Shown here piece after piece: positions 35,266 to 44,765 of a DNA stretch of 64,000 nucleotides. The first letter of the stretch is position 1. Every line of letters begins with the position of its first letter. The stretch comes from Fomes fomentarius. Taxonomy: Eukaryota > Basidiomycota > Agaricomycetes > Polyporales > Polyporaceae. The stretch lies in contig JABYQN010000005.1 in the NCBI GenBank assembly GCA_022606135.1, positions 1,054,001 through 1,118,000 of the forward strand, written 5' to 3'. Below the pieces are notes generated by a model, which did no database searches, had not been told where the DNA came from, and worked only from the letters and a program-made list of their open reading frames with translations. The translations under genes were made by a program, and so were the position numbers.

Positions 35266-35279
35266 GGTTATGAGCCCTG
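35266..35279 (+). other. Primer-binding site matching the initiator-tRNA anticodon arm
   Basis: GGTTATGAGCCCTG lies immediately after the LTR. Its complement, CAGGGCTCATAACC, equals the anticodon stem-loop of eukaryotic initiator tRNA-Met (as I recall the yeast sequence), rather than the tRNA 3' end. Internal 'half-tRNA' priming of this kind is known for Ty5 and Drosophila copia. Confidence 0.75.
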
Positions 35280-35488
35280 TGCTCTGACTGCCTCCAGACA
35301 TCCATCTCCGCCAGTCCATTGCTCTCAAGACCTCATCCTGGTCCCCAGTCTTCCCTGCTTGCTCTGCTTGACTTGCTTTCATCTCTCTGGGTGCTCCCCC
35401 ATCAATTCCATCGCTCCTCGTGGGTTTCTCACCCAATCCCTTCGCAATTTTGCCCACTCGTCGCACGCCGCGCACTTCCCCTATCACC

Positions 35489-36690
35489 ATGGCTCCATCC
35501 ACGCCCTTCTTCCCAAAGCTCAACAATCGCAACTACCAGCAATGGCGACTCGACATGGAGGCAAGGCTGCGCACTCTTGGTGCTCTTTGCATTGTCGAGG
35601 GCACTGAGACCAGGCCCGTCTTCACGCAGCCATGGGACTCAGGTGAGCACCGTGAAATTCGCGATTTCGACAACAAGGTGGACATGGCAGCTGGGGAGTT
35701 ATGGGGTTGTGTGGAGAGGGAGCAGCACACGCATCTGGAGTCCATTCGCAGCGATCCCAGTGCAATGTGGACGAAGTTGGAGGCCATACACATGCAGAAA
35801 CGTCCCGGTATGCGTTTTAACACCTATAATGCGCTGCTCAGCCTCCAAAAGGCCGAAGACGAGTCCCTATCCACTCTCTCCACCCGTGCTTTGCAGCTCA
35901 AGTCCGAGATGCGTGCCCTGCGTCCTGCGGGCTTCGATCTCGACCAGCTAGACGACGAGCTTGTCCTCATGATGCTCATCGGTGCACTGCCAGCTGAGTT
36001 CAACTCGCTGCACCAGATGCTGCTCCTCGACGACTCCTTGACCTTGGAGAAGCTGCAGGACGCGTTCATTGCGCTCGAGAACCAGCCTGGGGTGTCCTCG
36101 TCGACGCCTGCGCTCTCCCATGCTGCGTCCACCCTTGTCTGCGCGTTCTGTGGTCGCACCGGCCACTCCGAGGACCAGTGCTTCTCCAAGCGCGATGCGA
36201 GCACTCAGGCCAAGGAGAAAGCGGCTCAGCGATCGCAGTTCCGCTCCCAGAAGCCCAAGCGCAAGGAGAACGCTGCTGAGGCGTCCAAGGACACGCAGGA
36301 CACTCCCCCGGAGTCCGCTGGGTCAGCTGCTGTGAGTGCTGGTTGCGCTTCTGCCCTTCTCTCTGTCTCCGACCGCTCTGCTTGGCTCGCTACTCCGGCT
36401 GCGACTAACTGGAACACCGACACAGGTGCTTCTGCACACATGACCCCTCACCATCACTGGTTCCGCTCCTACTCGCCGCATGTCATCCCCATCCGCCTCG
36501 CCAACTCGCACATTGTCTACTCGGCCGGGCTAGGGTCTGTGGTGTTCCCACCGGCGGAGAGGGACGGAGTTGTACCACCTGCTGTTGTACTACACGATGT
36601 CTTGCATGTTCCTGCGCTCGCCAGCAATCTACTGTCCGTTTTCCATCTCACGCGCGAGAAGGGCTATGTTGTCGAGATCCAGCGTTCAAG
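35489..36690 (+). pseudogene. Copia gag-protease, truncated by deletion
   Basis: ATG at 35489 lies in CACCATGG context; the frame is open further upstream. The first 230 residues are a copia-type capsid domain (YQQWRLDMEARL near the start). A zinc knuckle C-X2-C-X4-H-X4-C (CAFCGRTGHSEDQC) lies near residue 225 and the aspartic protease site DTGAS near residue 310. The frame is native until VVEIQ at about 36680; then the sequence jumps into the integrase core in another frame. Beyond that point the open frame to 37681 is meaningless. Normally one polyprotein is made and cleaved by the protease. Confidence 0.9.
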
Positions 36691-39654
36691 GTGTTCAAAG
36701 CATATGCTGAGAACTGCCTCGGCCTGCGAATCAAGGCCACGCGCGACGACAAGGGCGGCGAGTACATTGGCCAGGAGTACGCCGACTTCTGCGCTGAGCA
36801 CGGCATCCATCGCCAGCACACAGAGCCAGACGAGCCGCACCAGAACGGTGTTGCGGAGCGAGCAAATCGCACCATTGCTGAGGGCGCAACCGCTCTCCTC
36901 TCTCAGGCCAAGCTGCCTCCGTCGTTCTGGGGTCACGCCGTCTCCACCTTTGTCCACACTCGCAACCGCATGCCTACCTCTGTGCTGGGCGGCGGCATCC
37001 CTTACACTGCCTGGAAACGCGACGGACGCAAACCAGATGTGTCCTACTTCCGCGTTTTCGGCTGCCTGGCTTATGTGCTTGTGCGCAAGAAGGACCGCAA
37101 AGCGCTGCAGCCTCACACGCGCAAATGCATCTTTGTTGGCTATCCTGAGGGCACCAAAGCCTGGCGGTTCTGGGATCCAGCTGCGAAGAAGTTCCTCATC
37201 TCCTCGCATGCTGTGTTCGACGAGCGCTGCTTCCCTGGTAACTCGCCCTCTATCAATGTCTTTGGGCTGCCTCTGGACGAAGTGGACATTCCCAGCGACG
37301 GAGAGCATGCGGATGATGCGCCCGACGACACTGAGGATGTGCCAGAGCTGCACGATCAGGGGGGAGACGATCCAGATGATCCTGCACCTCCTGCACCTCC
37401 TGCACCACAAAACACTCCGCCCGCACCTCCTGCACTGCAAAATGCTCCGCCTGCACCTCCAGAGCCACGCGCACCATCCCCAGATGCACCACCATGCAGT
37501 CCGAGTCCTCCAGCACCTCCTGCACCTCCTGCGCTGCGCGCCGCACCTCCACCTCGCCCAGCATCTCGCTCGGGCGTGCTGTCTGCCCACCATGAAGCGG
37601 ACGGTCATGGCGGGTTCAGGCCATATCCTGCGCTCGCACGCAAGCTCCCAGCGCGCTCTACTCGCTACACAGGCTCACTGAACAACCAGCAGCTCGAGCG
37701 AGAGAACCGTGTTCCGCAGCGCCTCCGCATCCACACTCCGTCACCTGCTCCCACTCCAGAGCCATCTGAGCGCGACGACACTCCACAGTGCAACTCGCCT
37801 TCACCAGACCCACTCATTGACGCACCAGTCGACCCAATCCCAGTCCAATTCCGCGCATACCGCTCTCCTTCGCCTCCGCCGTCTCCAACATCCTCGGACA
37901 ATGAGCTTGACCTCCTCGGACACAATCACGAGGACGGACTGGAGTGCACTGTTGAAGCGATGCTTGCGGGCATTGAGCATGTCTACACCGGTGAGCGCGA
38001 CGACTTCCTGTCGTACGACGATGCACTGGAGGTCGCATTCGAGTCTGTGGTCGAGCATGCGTTCAAGGCAGCACAGGAGCAGCACGGTGAGCCGCGCTCT
38101 ATCTCTGATGCAATGAGGCTTCCGCCGGACGAGTGCGACAAGTGGCTCAAGGCCGCACAGGACGAGATCCAGTCCCTTGTCGGGAACGGCACCTTTGAGC
38201 TTGTGCAGCTTCTGCCCGGTCGCAAAGCTATTGGCTCGCACTGGGTGTTCCGCGTCAAGCGCAATGCGGACGGCTCCATTGAGCGGTACAAGGGCCATCT
38301 TGTCGCAAAGGGCTTCTCCCAGCGCCCTGGCTTCGACTACAACGAGACCTTTGCGCCCACACCCAAGTGGGCCTCCATCTGTGCTATCCTCGCTCTTGCT
38401 GCACTCGAAGACCTCGAACTCGAGTCTGTGGACATATCCTCCGCCTATCTCAACGGCGAGCTCAAGGAGGAGGTCTACATGCAGCAGCCCGAGGGCTTTG
38501 AGGAGAAGACTCCGCAGTGGGTGTGGCGCCTCCGCAAGGCTCTCTATGGTCTCAAGCAGGCTGGCCGCTGCTGGCACGAGAAGCTGCACGAGGTCCTGCT
38601 CAAGCTCGGATTTTCGCGCCTGGTCTGCGAGCACAGTGTCTGGGTCTATCTGCACGACGGAGTGCGTCTTATCATCCCTGTCTTTGTCGACGACATCACC
38701 ATTGCTGGCAAGTCCAAAGCGGCCATCCAGCGCGTCAAGGATGACCTCTGCGCACACTTCAAATTGCGAGACCTCGGTCCTACATCCTGGCTCCTGGGTG
38801 TCAAGATTGAGTGCAACCGCTCGACGCGTTCCCTGTCCATTTCACAGCGCCAGTATGCCCTCGACATCCTCGACCGCTATGGCTTTTCAGACTGTGACCC
38901 GGTGGGCACTCCCATGGACCCAGGCCTCCGTCTCAGTGCGGAGATGGCTCCCTCGTCGCCAGCTAATGCGCGCAACATGCAGGACATCCCCTACAACCAG
39001 GCTGTTGGCTCTCTTTTCTATCTTGCTGTGGCGACGCGCCCAGACATCTCTCGCACTGTGGGCAACCTTGTGCGTTTCTCCCAGAATCCTGGGATGATGC
39101 ACTGGAAGGCGGTCAAGCATCTCTTCCGCTACATCAAGGGCACTCTTGACTACAAGCTCACCTACTCCCCTTCGCCCGACGCTGAGCTCTTCACCTCCTT
39201 TACCGATGCGGACCATGCTGGCTGTCCAGACACTGGCCGCTCCACCTCTGGCTATGTGATCAAGATGGGTACTGGAGCGATCTCCTGGTCGAGTCGTCTG
39301 CAGACAATTGTTGCGCTGTCCACCACGGAGGCGGAATTTGTTGCAGCAGTCTCCGCCGGCCAGGAGATGCTTTGGCTTCGCAACCTGCTCACGGAGTTTG
39401 GCTTTGATGTCTCCTCCGCATCCAGGCTCCGCATCGACAACCTCTCCGCCCTCTCTGTTGCGAAAAATCCTGAGCACCATGGGTGCATGAAGCACCTTGA
39501 TCTGCGCTTCTACTGGCTGCGGGACGAAGTAGCCAAAGGGCGGATTGAGATTGAGCACCTCCGCACTTCAGACATGCCGGCGGACATCCTCACCAAGTCG
39601 CTGCCCAAGCCCAAGGTGCTGGAGATGGTGAAGATGCTTGGGCTGGGGACTTGA
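36682..39654 (+). pseudogene. Copia pol remnant: integrase C-half, RT, RNase H
   Basis: A 987-codon open frame without its own start. It opens in the integrase core at RDDKGGEYIG (second catalytic Asp) and HQNGVAERANRTI (catalytic Glu); the first Asp and the zinc-binding N-domain are missing. A Pro/Ala-rich linker of tandem APPAPP units follows (37378-37560). RT has VDISSAYLNGEL near residue 580 and VFVDDITIAG near 663 (the YVDD-type site). RNase H shows [16 protein letters not shown] near 838 and LSTTEAEF near 878, ending MLGLGT. RT and RNase H look intact, so the element might still be mobilised in trans by complete relatives. Confidence 0.93.
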
Positions 39655-39660
39655 CTGGTC

Positions 39661-39669
39661 AGGGGGGAG
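39661..39669 (+). other. Polypurine tract of copia copy A
   Basis: AGGGGGGAG directly before the 3' LTR, the expected plus-strand primer. Confidence 0.85.
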
Positions 39670-40122
39670 TGTTGGACCTCATGGGTCTTGTGCCCTAGCC
39701 AAGTCCATGGTTTGTTTTCATTCAGCCTTCCACACATTCCCTAATTCCTTCACTGCACCATTATCTTCGCCGATTTTCCCTCCTTCCCTATTCGACCTGT
39801 GGCTGTGCAAATATTCACACAGGGTGGCAACGGGCGCCCCGCGCCTCGGTTAAGAGCGCTAGCCCGTCCATTGACTCCTGCGCCCTCCATGAATTTTTCT
39901 TTGAGCGCTTTTGTATGTTTTGTTGATTCCCATGTTTGGAAGTACTGTACAGTTGTTTCCCACGCGCTCCTGCGCCGTAGACAGTCGCTGTGTCGAGCTC
40001 TGGTGTCTCTCAGACTTCACAGAGCTCGACATAGGTGGGTAGTATTATTTCTACAATATATTAGACTTCACAGAGCTCGACATAGGCCATTGTGATTGCT
40101 CTGAGGCACACTGCAGTCAACA
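39670..40122 (+). repeat. 3' LTR of copia copy A
   Basis: 453 bp, same ends as the 5' LTR, separated by several substitutions and small length changes. Confidence 0.95.
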
Positions 40123-40995
40123 GCACTTTCTTGAGACTGTGAATGGCAGGGAATACCATGAACCTGCCATCCCGGGATGATTCCTGACTAGAGACTGGGT
40201 GGGGGAGCTTCTGGACATGCACATAGCCCAATTCAAGAAACATTCAATGCCAACAAACAGAAAGAAGGAGAAGAAGGACCAAGCCAGGGTCCTCAGGACT
40301 AGATGTGCTACATGTCAACAGATGGTACACAGACTATCTTGCCTCTTGATACATTTGCTGACTGTCATTCAATGCAGACGTTGAAGGTATGCAAGAAGGT
40401 GTTGGAGGACCATGGACTGGAGCATCATCTTATGCTGCTGGACAAGTTGGAACCATGTCACATGAGTGGTGACAAGCCCAAAGTTGACAGCACTGAAGAC
40501 AGCATGGTCACTTATCCATGAGTCTACATCATCCTCAAGCTCGCCTGGCAGAGCAGGGAGTTCATTGCTTTCCTTTGGCTCCTTGATGCTTGGCATGTTG
40601 CAGATCATATCCAAGCTGTTGGTGATGGTCTTTGTGGTGGAAACACACCACAGAAGAGGATTCCCAGTGATGAGCCAAAGCACATAAAAGGTGCAGCTCT
40701 GAAGGGTCTGTGGCAAAACTGCTACGACCCTGAATGGTTAGTCTCACTAAAGCCATGCATGCAGGAGAGCCTAGAAATCATCCCAAAGGACTATCCATTC
40801 TGGAACATCCTGGGGTGGGACAAGGTAGCACCTATGACGGGTGCAGAGACTGCAGAGATAGGCAAGGAAACACCAAACACCAGCAAGGAGACACCAAGGA
40901 TGGATGAGGAGACACTGACAGACGTGAAAGGCAAGGGTAAGGCAAGGGAGCTCATGGAGTCTGCATCCACTTCCTTGGTTGCTGATGTTGTGTGA
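40123..40995 (+). pseudogene. CpG-depleted relic of the gene at 44766-48214
   Basis: Stop-riddled, but translated pieces align with the C-terminal half of the minus-strand gene: FLETVNGREY versus FLNAVAGGEY, HHLMLLDKLEPCHMS versus RHVILLNRLKPVHVS, and KGLWQNCYDPEWL versus KGLWRNCYNEDWL. The intron between the RRRAATRQQT-like exon and the next is kept at the same place (GTACAC...TGCAG), so the relic arose by DNA duplication, not retroposition. It runs on the opposite strand. Almost every CpG is gone. The copia composite 34276-40122 appears to be inserted in it. Confidence 0.75.
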
Positions 40996-42184
40996 ATGGG
41001 TTGGTGGAAGATGTATGTCTATGGACAGATGTTGTCTGCATGCTGCTCAATGGATGCTTCTTGATCAAGAGCACAGGCTTCTGACACTAAGGTGAGCATT
41101 CTCCACAAAGTTTCTCTGGAAGTTGTTTGAGAAGTCTGGCAAAGGGTGAGTTATGCCAAACCAGTGTCTTTGGATTAGCTCACCCTTTGAGCTAGCTCTG
41201 CTGCAGACTGTCAGCTCACAACTGGCAGCCAGCAGGTGCAACAAGCTCTGAAGGGTAAGGGCAAAGAGCTCAGTACCCAACACAAGCTCCAAGGGCAAGT
41301 TAAGGTGAACTGTGGCATGTTCATATTAGCTTGCTTTTTTAGCTCCACTGTGGACCATGACCTCAGAGACAGTGGTTGGCAGTGGGCACAACATGAGGCC
41401 AACATTGTGATGAGCTAATAGCATAAGCTGTGCAAAGCTCTGTTTGACCTCCTTTTTGGGATCAGTTGTGGACTGTGGAGCTCAATTGTTTGAGTGGCAC
41501 TGACTGTTATGCAGATGGGAGAGGGAGCTAATGAGAGTTGGTCAGTAGTATGAGAGTGTGAGCTCACATTGTCATCTGGAAGATGAGTGGTGGCATAGCT
41601 TGAGGACACAGTATGTGTTCATACTGATGCACCATTTGTGCATGACAAGAGCTGCAATGTTGCACTCTAGAACCCACTTGGAGTCTGTCTGAGCTCATAT
41701 GGTGCACATGATGGGGTATGACAGTGCTATTGGAGAGCTCATATTTAGCCCCAAGTGTGCTCAGCCCAAGCTCTCTCCCTGCCTTATATCACGACCTATC
41801 TAACAACTGACCATATTGAGAAGTAGGTTATGGTTGTGATATGTAATATTATTATTTGCATTACCTGGATAGGAGATATCACATAGGCAAACATCTGATA
41901 TGTTGAATAGGTTGTCATACATGATATTTTCCTATGCATTACCCAATATAGGAGATATCACATACATGGCTGAAGGAATTCTACATCTGAGAAGGATCTG
42001 AAGGCCAAGCATTGGTCAGGTGCCCAATAAGACCCTAATCAATAATTTCTGGGTACCTAACTGTACAATAATAACTCCTAACCTCCACCACATGCACAAG
42101 TCTGGTATTGGGAGGACATTGGGTTGGGTGCTCACTATGATTAAATAAGCCCACCTAAAGTACCATGGAAATGTAAAAGTGCAC
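40996..42184. other. CpG-depleted non-coding repeat sequence
   Basis: Stop-rich in all frames and rich in GAGCTCA/AGCTC words. At about 41820-41960 a 55-60 bp segment ending GGAGATATCACATA occurs twice as a diverged direct repeat. No gene seen. Confidence 0.45.
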
Positions 42185-42686
42185 TGCTGTTATGCTCTTG
42201 CATGACTTAAATGTTCTGCTTTAGTTTGTAAACCTAATTCCTTATGACCTTGCTAGTCCAGTCTTCCTTATTCAAAGAAGACCTTGAAGTTTGTCTGAGT
42301 GATAACTTGCTAGAGTATAGCGTGTGTTATTCACAAAGAGACTAAAGCTTGAAGAGTTGCTCTGAAACATTCTCCCTTATATACATGTAGAGAAACTGTG
42401 GAACATTGATAGTAGACTGTGTATTAGTAAGACCATACTGATGCACAGTTAGTCTGACTAAATGTGCAGCCTGGATGACTGACTGCACAGTTAGGTGAAC
42501 TAAGCAAATGAATGTGCACAGTCTGGCTGACTCAGTCCATAGTTCTGGCTGACTACAACTGAACAAATGAATCCTTGTAGAACTAGACTCTTGCTCTGAG
42601 ATGTGTAAAAGTACAAAGGGAATATACTGCAATCTTAATCGTACAGTTTGATATCAGCCTTGCATACTTATTGAGTCATAACATCA
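42185..42686 (-). repeat. LTR of a second, older retroelement family
   Basis: Read on the minus strand: a purine tract AAAGGGGGAGC, then TGATGTTATG..., a TGTATATAAGGGAG TATA box in the middle, ending CATAACAGCA, which is nearly the inverse of the start. That is the layout of a 3' LTR with its polypurine tract. About 500 bp; no partner LTR is visible within the window other than its duplicate at 59189. Confidence 0.5.
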
Positions 42687-43120
42687 GCTCCCCCTTTCTG
42701 CAGGGACATCCTTGACCCTACGACTTATGCTTCAAGACAAGTCTGACATCAACGAAAGTGTCTCTGGAGTCAATGCCATGCAAGCCTCTGCAATCTGTTC
42801 CTCTGTTGTAACCCAGTCCCCCCATCCTGCCCAAAACTATTCCTCCTCTTCTGATACTCCAATTTCCCTCCAGTAAGGCATCATCATAGTGATGGGGATA
42901 AGGAGATTCTGACAAAGAATGAGGGGGTTTGTCTGCCTGGTCAGCATGTCGTCCATGATGAGTGTGGCCTGTCACACATACAACTGTGGTGCATCTGGCC
43001 ATGCTGCACTGTATTGTAGCTCCATATCCTCTGACCTGAGGAGAAAACCATGGTCAGGAACAAAGACAACCTCATTGTCCCAGGTGACAATAAGGAACCA
43101 TGTATCCCCTATTCCACGCA

Positions 43121-44053
43121 TCATCCGGCATCACCACCATCATCTGGTGCAGTGGTTGTAGATGGTGGTGGTGAAGGTGGTGGCAAGGGGTCTCCTGCCA
43201 TAGCAACAGCCATGGTCTGTTCGTCACTCTCTCCAACCAACAGTAGATCGAGCTGCTCCAAAGGGGGTAGAGAGGTTGTAGATGCAGACGGAGTGGTTCC
43301 TGGTGTGTTTGCTTCGTCATTGGCATAGTTCATAGAAAGGCTCCACAGATCCCACAAGACTGGAGACCAGGATGGTTGCTCAGGAGACTTCCATTGGTGG
43401 TCATGGAATCGTTTGGGGAAGTTGAGAACCCACCCATGGTTTTCGGTGACATGCTAATTTTGAAGTGGCATGAGGTCTGCGAGGGCTCAGGCCACCACTG
43501 GTGTTGAAAGGGTCCCGACGACCTGTTCAGCCACCTGAATAGTTGCCTGATAAGCCTTGTTGAGGGCCTGCATTGCTGCCGCCTTCTTCTTCCTGGAGGC
43601 TGCTAGATTGGGGATGTACCTTTTGAAGACCCTGTAAGAGGGTGCCGCATGAGCAAGAGCTCAATAGGCTCCAGTGGAAGCAGCAGCATGAGGAATATGA
43701 TGGAGGAGCACCTCAACATGTCCCACAAGTTCCTTGTGGAGGAGAACCCATCCAACATGGTCAGACAGGCTCCCATCAGGGTCGGTAGAAATGGTGTGGC
43801 GTGGGAGATGGGAATAATGGACAGGGCAACACTCCAAAATGAAACGAGGGGGTTTAGGAATGTTGGGAATGTTGGAGTAATTGCAATGAGAGTGAGTACA
43901 GGTTTGGAATGAAGGCATAGTTGAGAAAAACACGACGTGCAACGCCACTCCCCGCAGCTCCGACGTGCCATGTTGGGCAGTCTCCGCCCTCCCCAACGTG
44001 CTATGCTGGTCACTCTGTGGATTGCCAAAGAGCACACTGGGCTCCGCTGTCAC
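43121..44053 (-). pseudogene. Decayed ORF of unknown family
   Basis: One minus-strand frame spans about 310 codons with three in-frame stops. Two are TGA at positions where CGA would be expected after CpG deamination, the third TAG. Between the stops the sequence is protein-like (VFKRYIPNLAASRKKKAAAM, NHGWVLNFPKRFHDHQWKSP, LWDLWSLSMNYANDEANTP) and ends in a Pro/Ser-rich tail. I do not recognise the family. It may be the interior of the element whose LTR lies at 42185, or an unrelated gene relic. Confidence 0.45.
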
Positions 44054-44515
44054 TCCTCAATGCTCCCCACCGCTCCGACACACCAACTTGGGTGCTCTCT
44101 GCCCTCTCCGCCGGTTGCTCTGTGGATTGCCAATGAGCACCCACCTTCGCTCTTTGACACTCTCTGCCGTCTCATTCGGACTTCCCTGCCCTATCCGCGG
44201 CTACTGAGCAACCTGCTCCTTCCGATATGCCAGATGTGCCCACAGTTGGCACTCACCGCCTCTCCGCTGTCCTCTTTGACCCTCCGACGTGCCATGTTGG
44301 GCACTCCCTGCCCTCCCCCCCCTCCCCAACGTGCTATGCCGGTCGCTCCGCGGACGTCAAAGGGCTCCGGTGTAGCTCTTCGACACTCTCTGCCGCTCCG
44401 ACGTGCCATGTCGGGCACTCCCCGCCCTCCCCAATGTGCTATGCCGGTCGCTCTGTGAATCATAAAAGAGCATATCGGGCTTCGCCGTCGCTCTTTGAGG
44501 AGGGTGACGAAGACC
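43950..44515 (+). repeat. Degenerate minisatellite, about 110-120 bp unit
   Basis: Four or five imperfect units sharing CTCCGACGTGCCATG, GGGCACTCC, CCCCAACGTGCTATG and GGTCGCTCTGTG. The repeats create the apparently long + strand open frames here, which are not genes. Copy B at about 60952-61516 differs by one C in a C-run. Confidence 0.7.
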
Positions 44516-44765
44516 TCATACCCTCATCAATGTACATAAGAGCTCTTCGCCGCTCCCCATCTCTCGCTGCTGGAGCCTGTTAAAGTACTTAGTACTTCAC
44601 GTCGCTCCCGCATGCTCCGGTGCTATATGTTCTCAAGACAATGTTGATCCACTGAAGCACGATATGTACAATTCCTCTTACAGGCCTTGGATATGTACCT
44701 ACATCCTGCATTGCAATATATGGGTCAGTCTTACATATGTGCTATCACCAAGATCAAGCTGCCTC

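Larger units (their letters stand above)
34812..40122 (+). mobile_element. Ty1/copia LTR retrotransposon, copy A (internally deleted)
   Basis: Two direct LTRs (34812-35265 and 39670-40122) begin TGTTGG and end CAACA. A primer-binding site follows the 5' LTR directly, and AGGGGGGAG precedes the 3' LTR. The interior encodes gag-protease and integrase remnant, reverse transcriptase and RNase H in copia order (integrase before RT). A deletion near 36680 removed the end of the protease region, the GAG-pre-integrase segment and the first part of integrase and shifted the frame, so the element cannot be autonomous. The LTRs differ at a handful of sites (for example TATAGTT/TACAGTT), so insertion is fairly recent. 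The flanks show no 5-bp target duplication. Confidence 0.95.

Noticed and set aside
36691..37681. Gag frame continuing past 36690 in copia copy A
   Set aside because: After the deletion this frame reads pol DNA out of frame and yields Ser/Arg/His-rich nonsense.
38177..39097. Long shadow ORFs over the copia RT (both strands)
   Set aside because: Open by chance in GC-rich coding DNA; the RT frame carries all the conserved motifs.
43937..44458. Plus-strand 173-codon ORF
   Set aside because: Produced by the 110-120 bp tandem repeat; its peptide simply repeats RRAMLG-like words in shifting frames.
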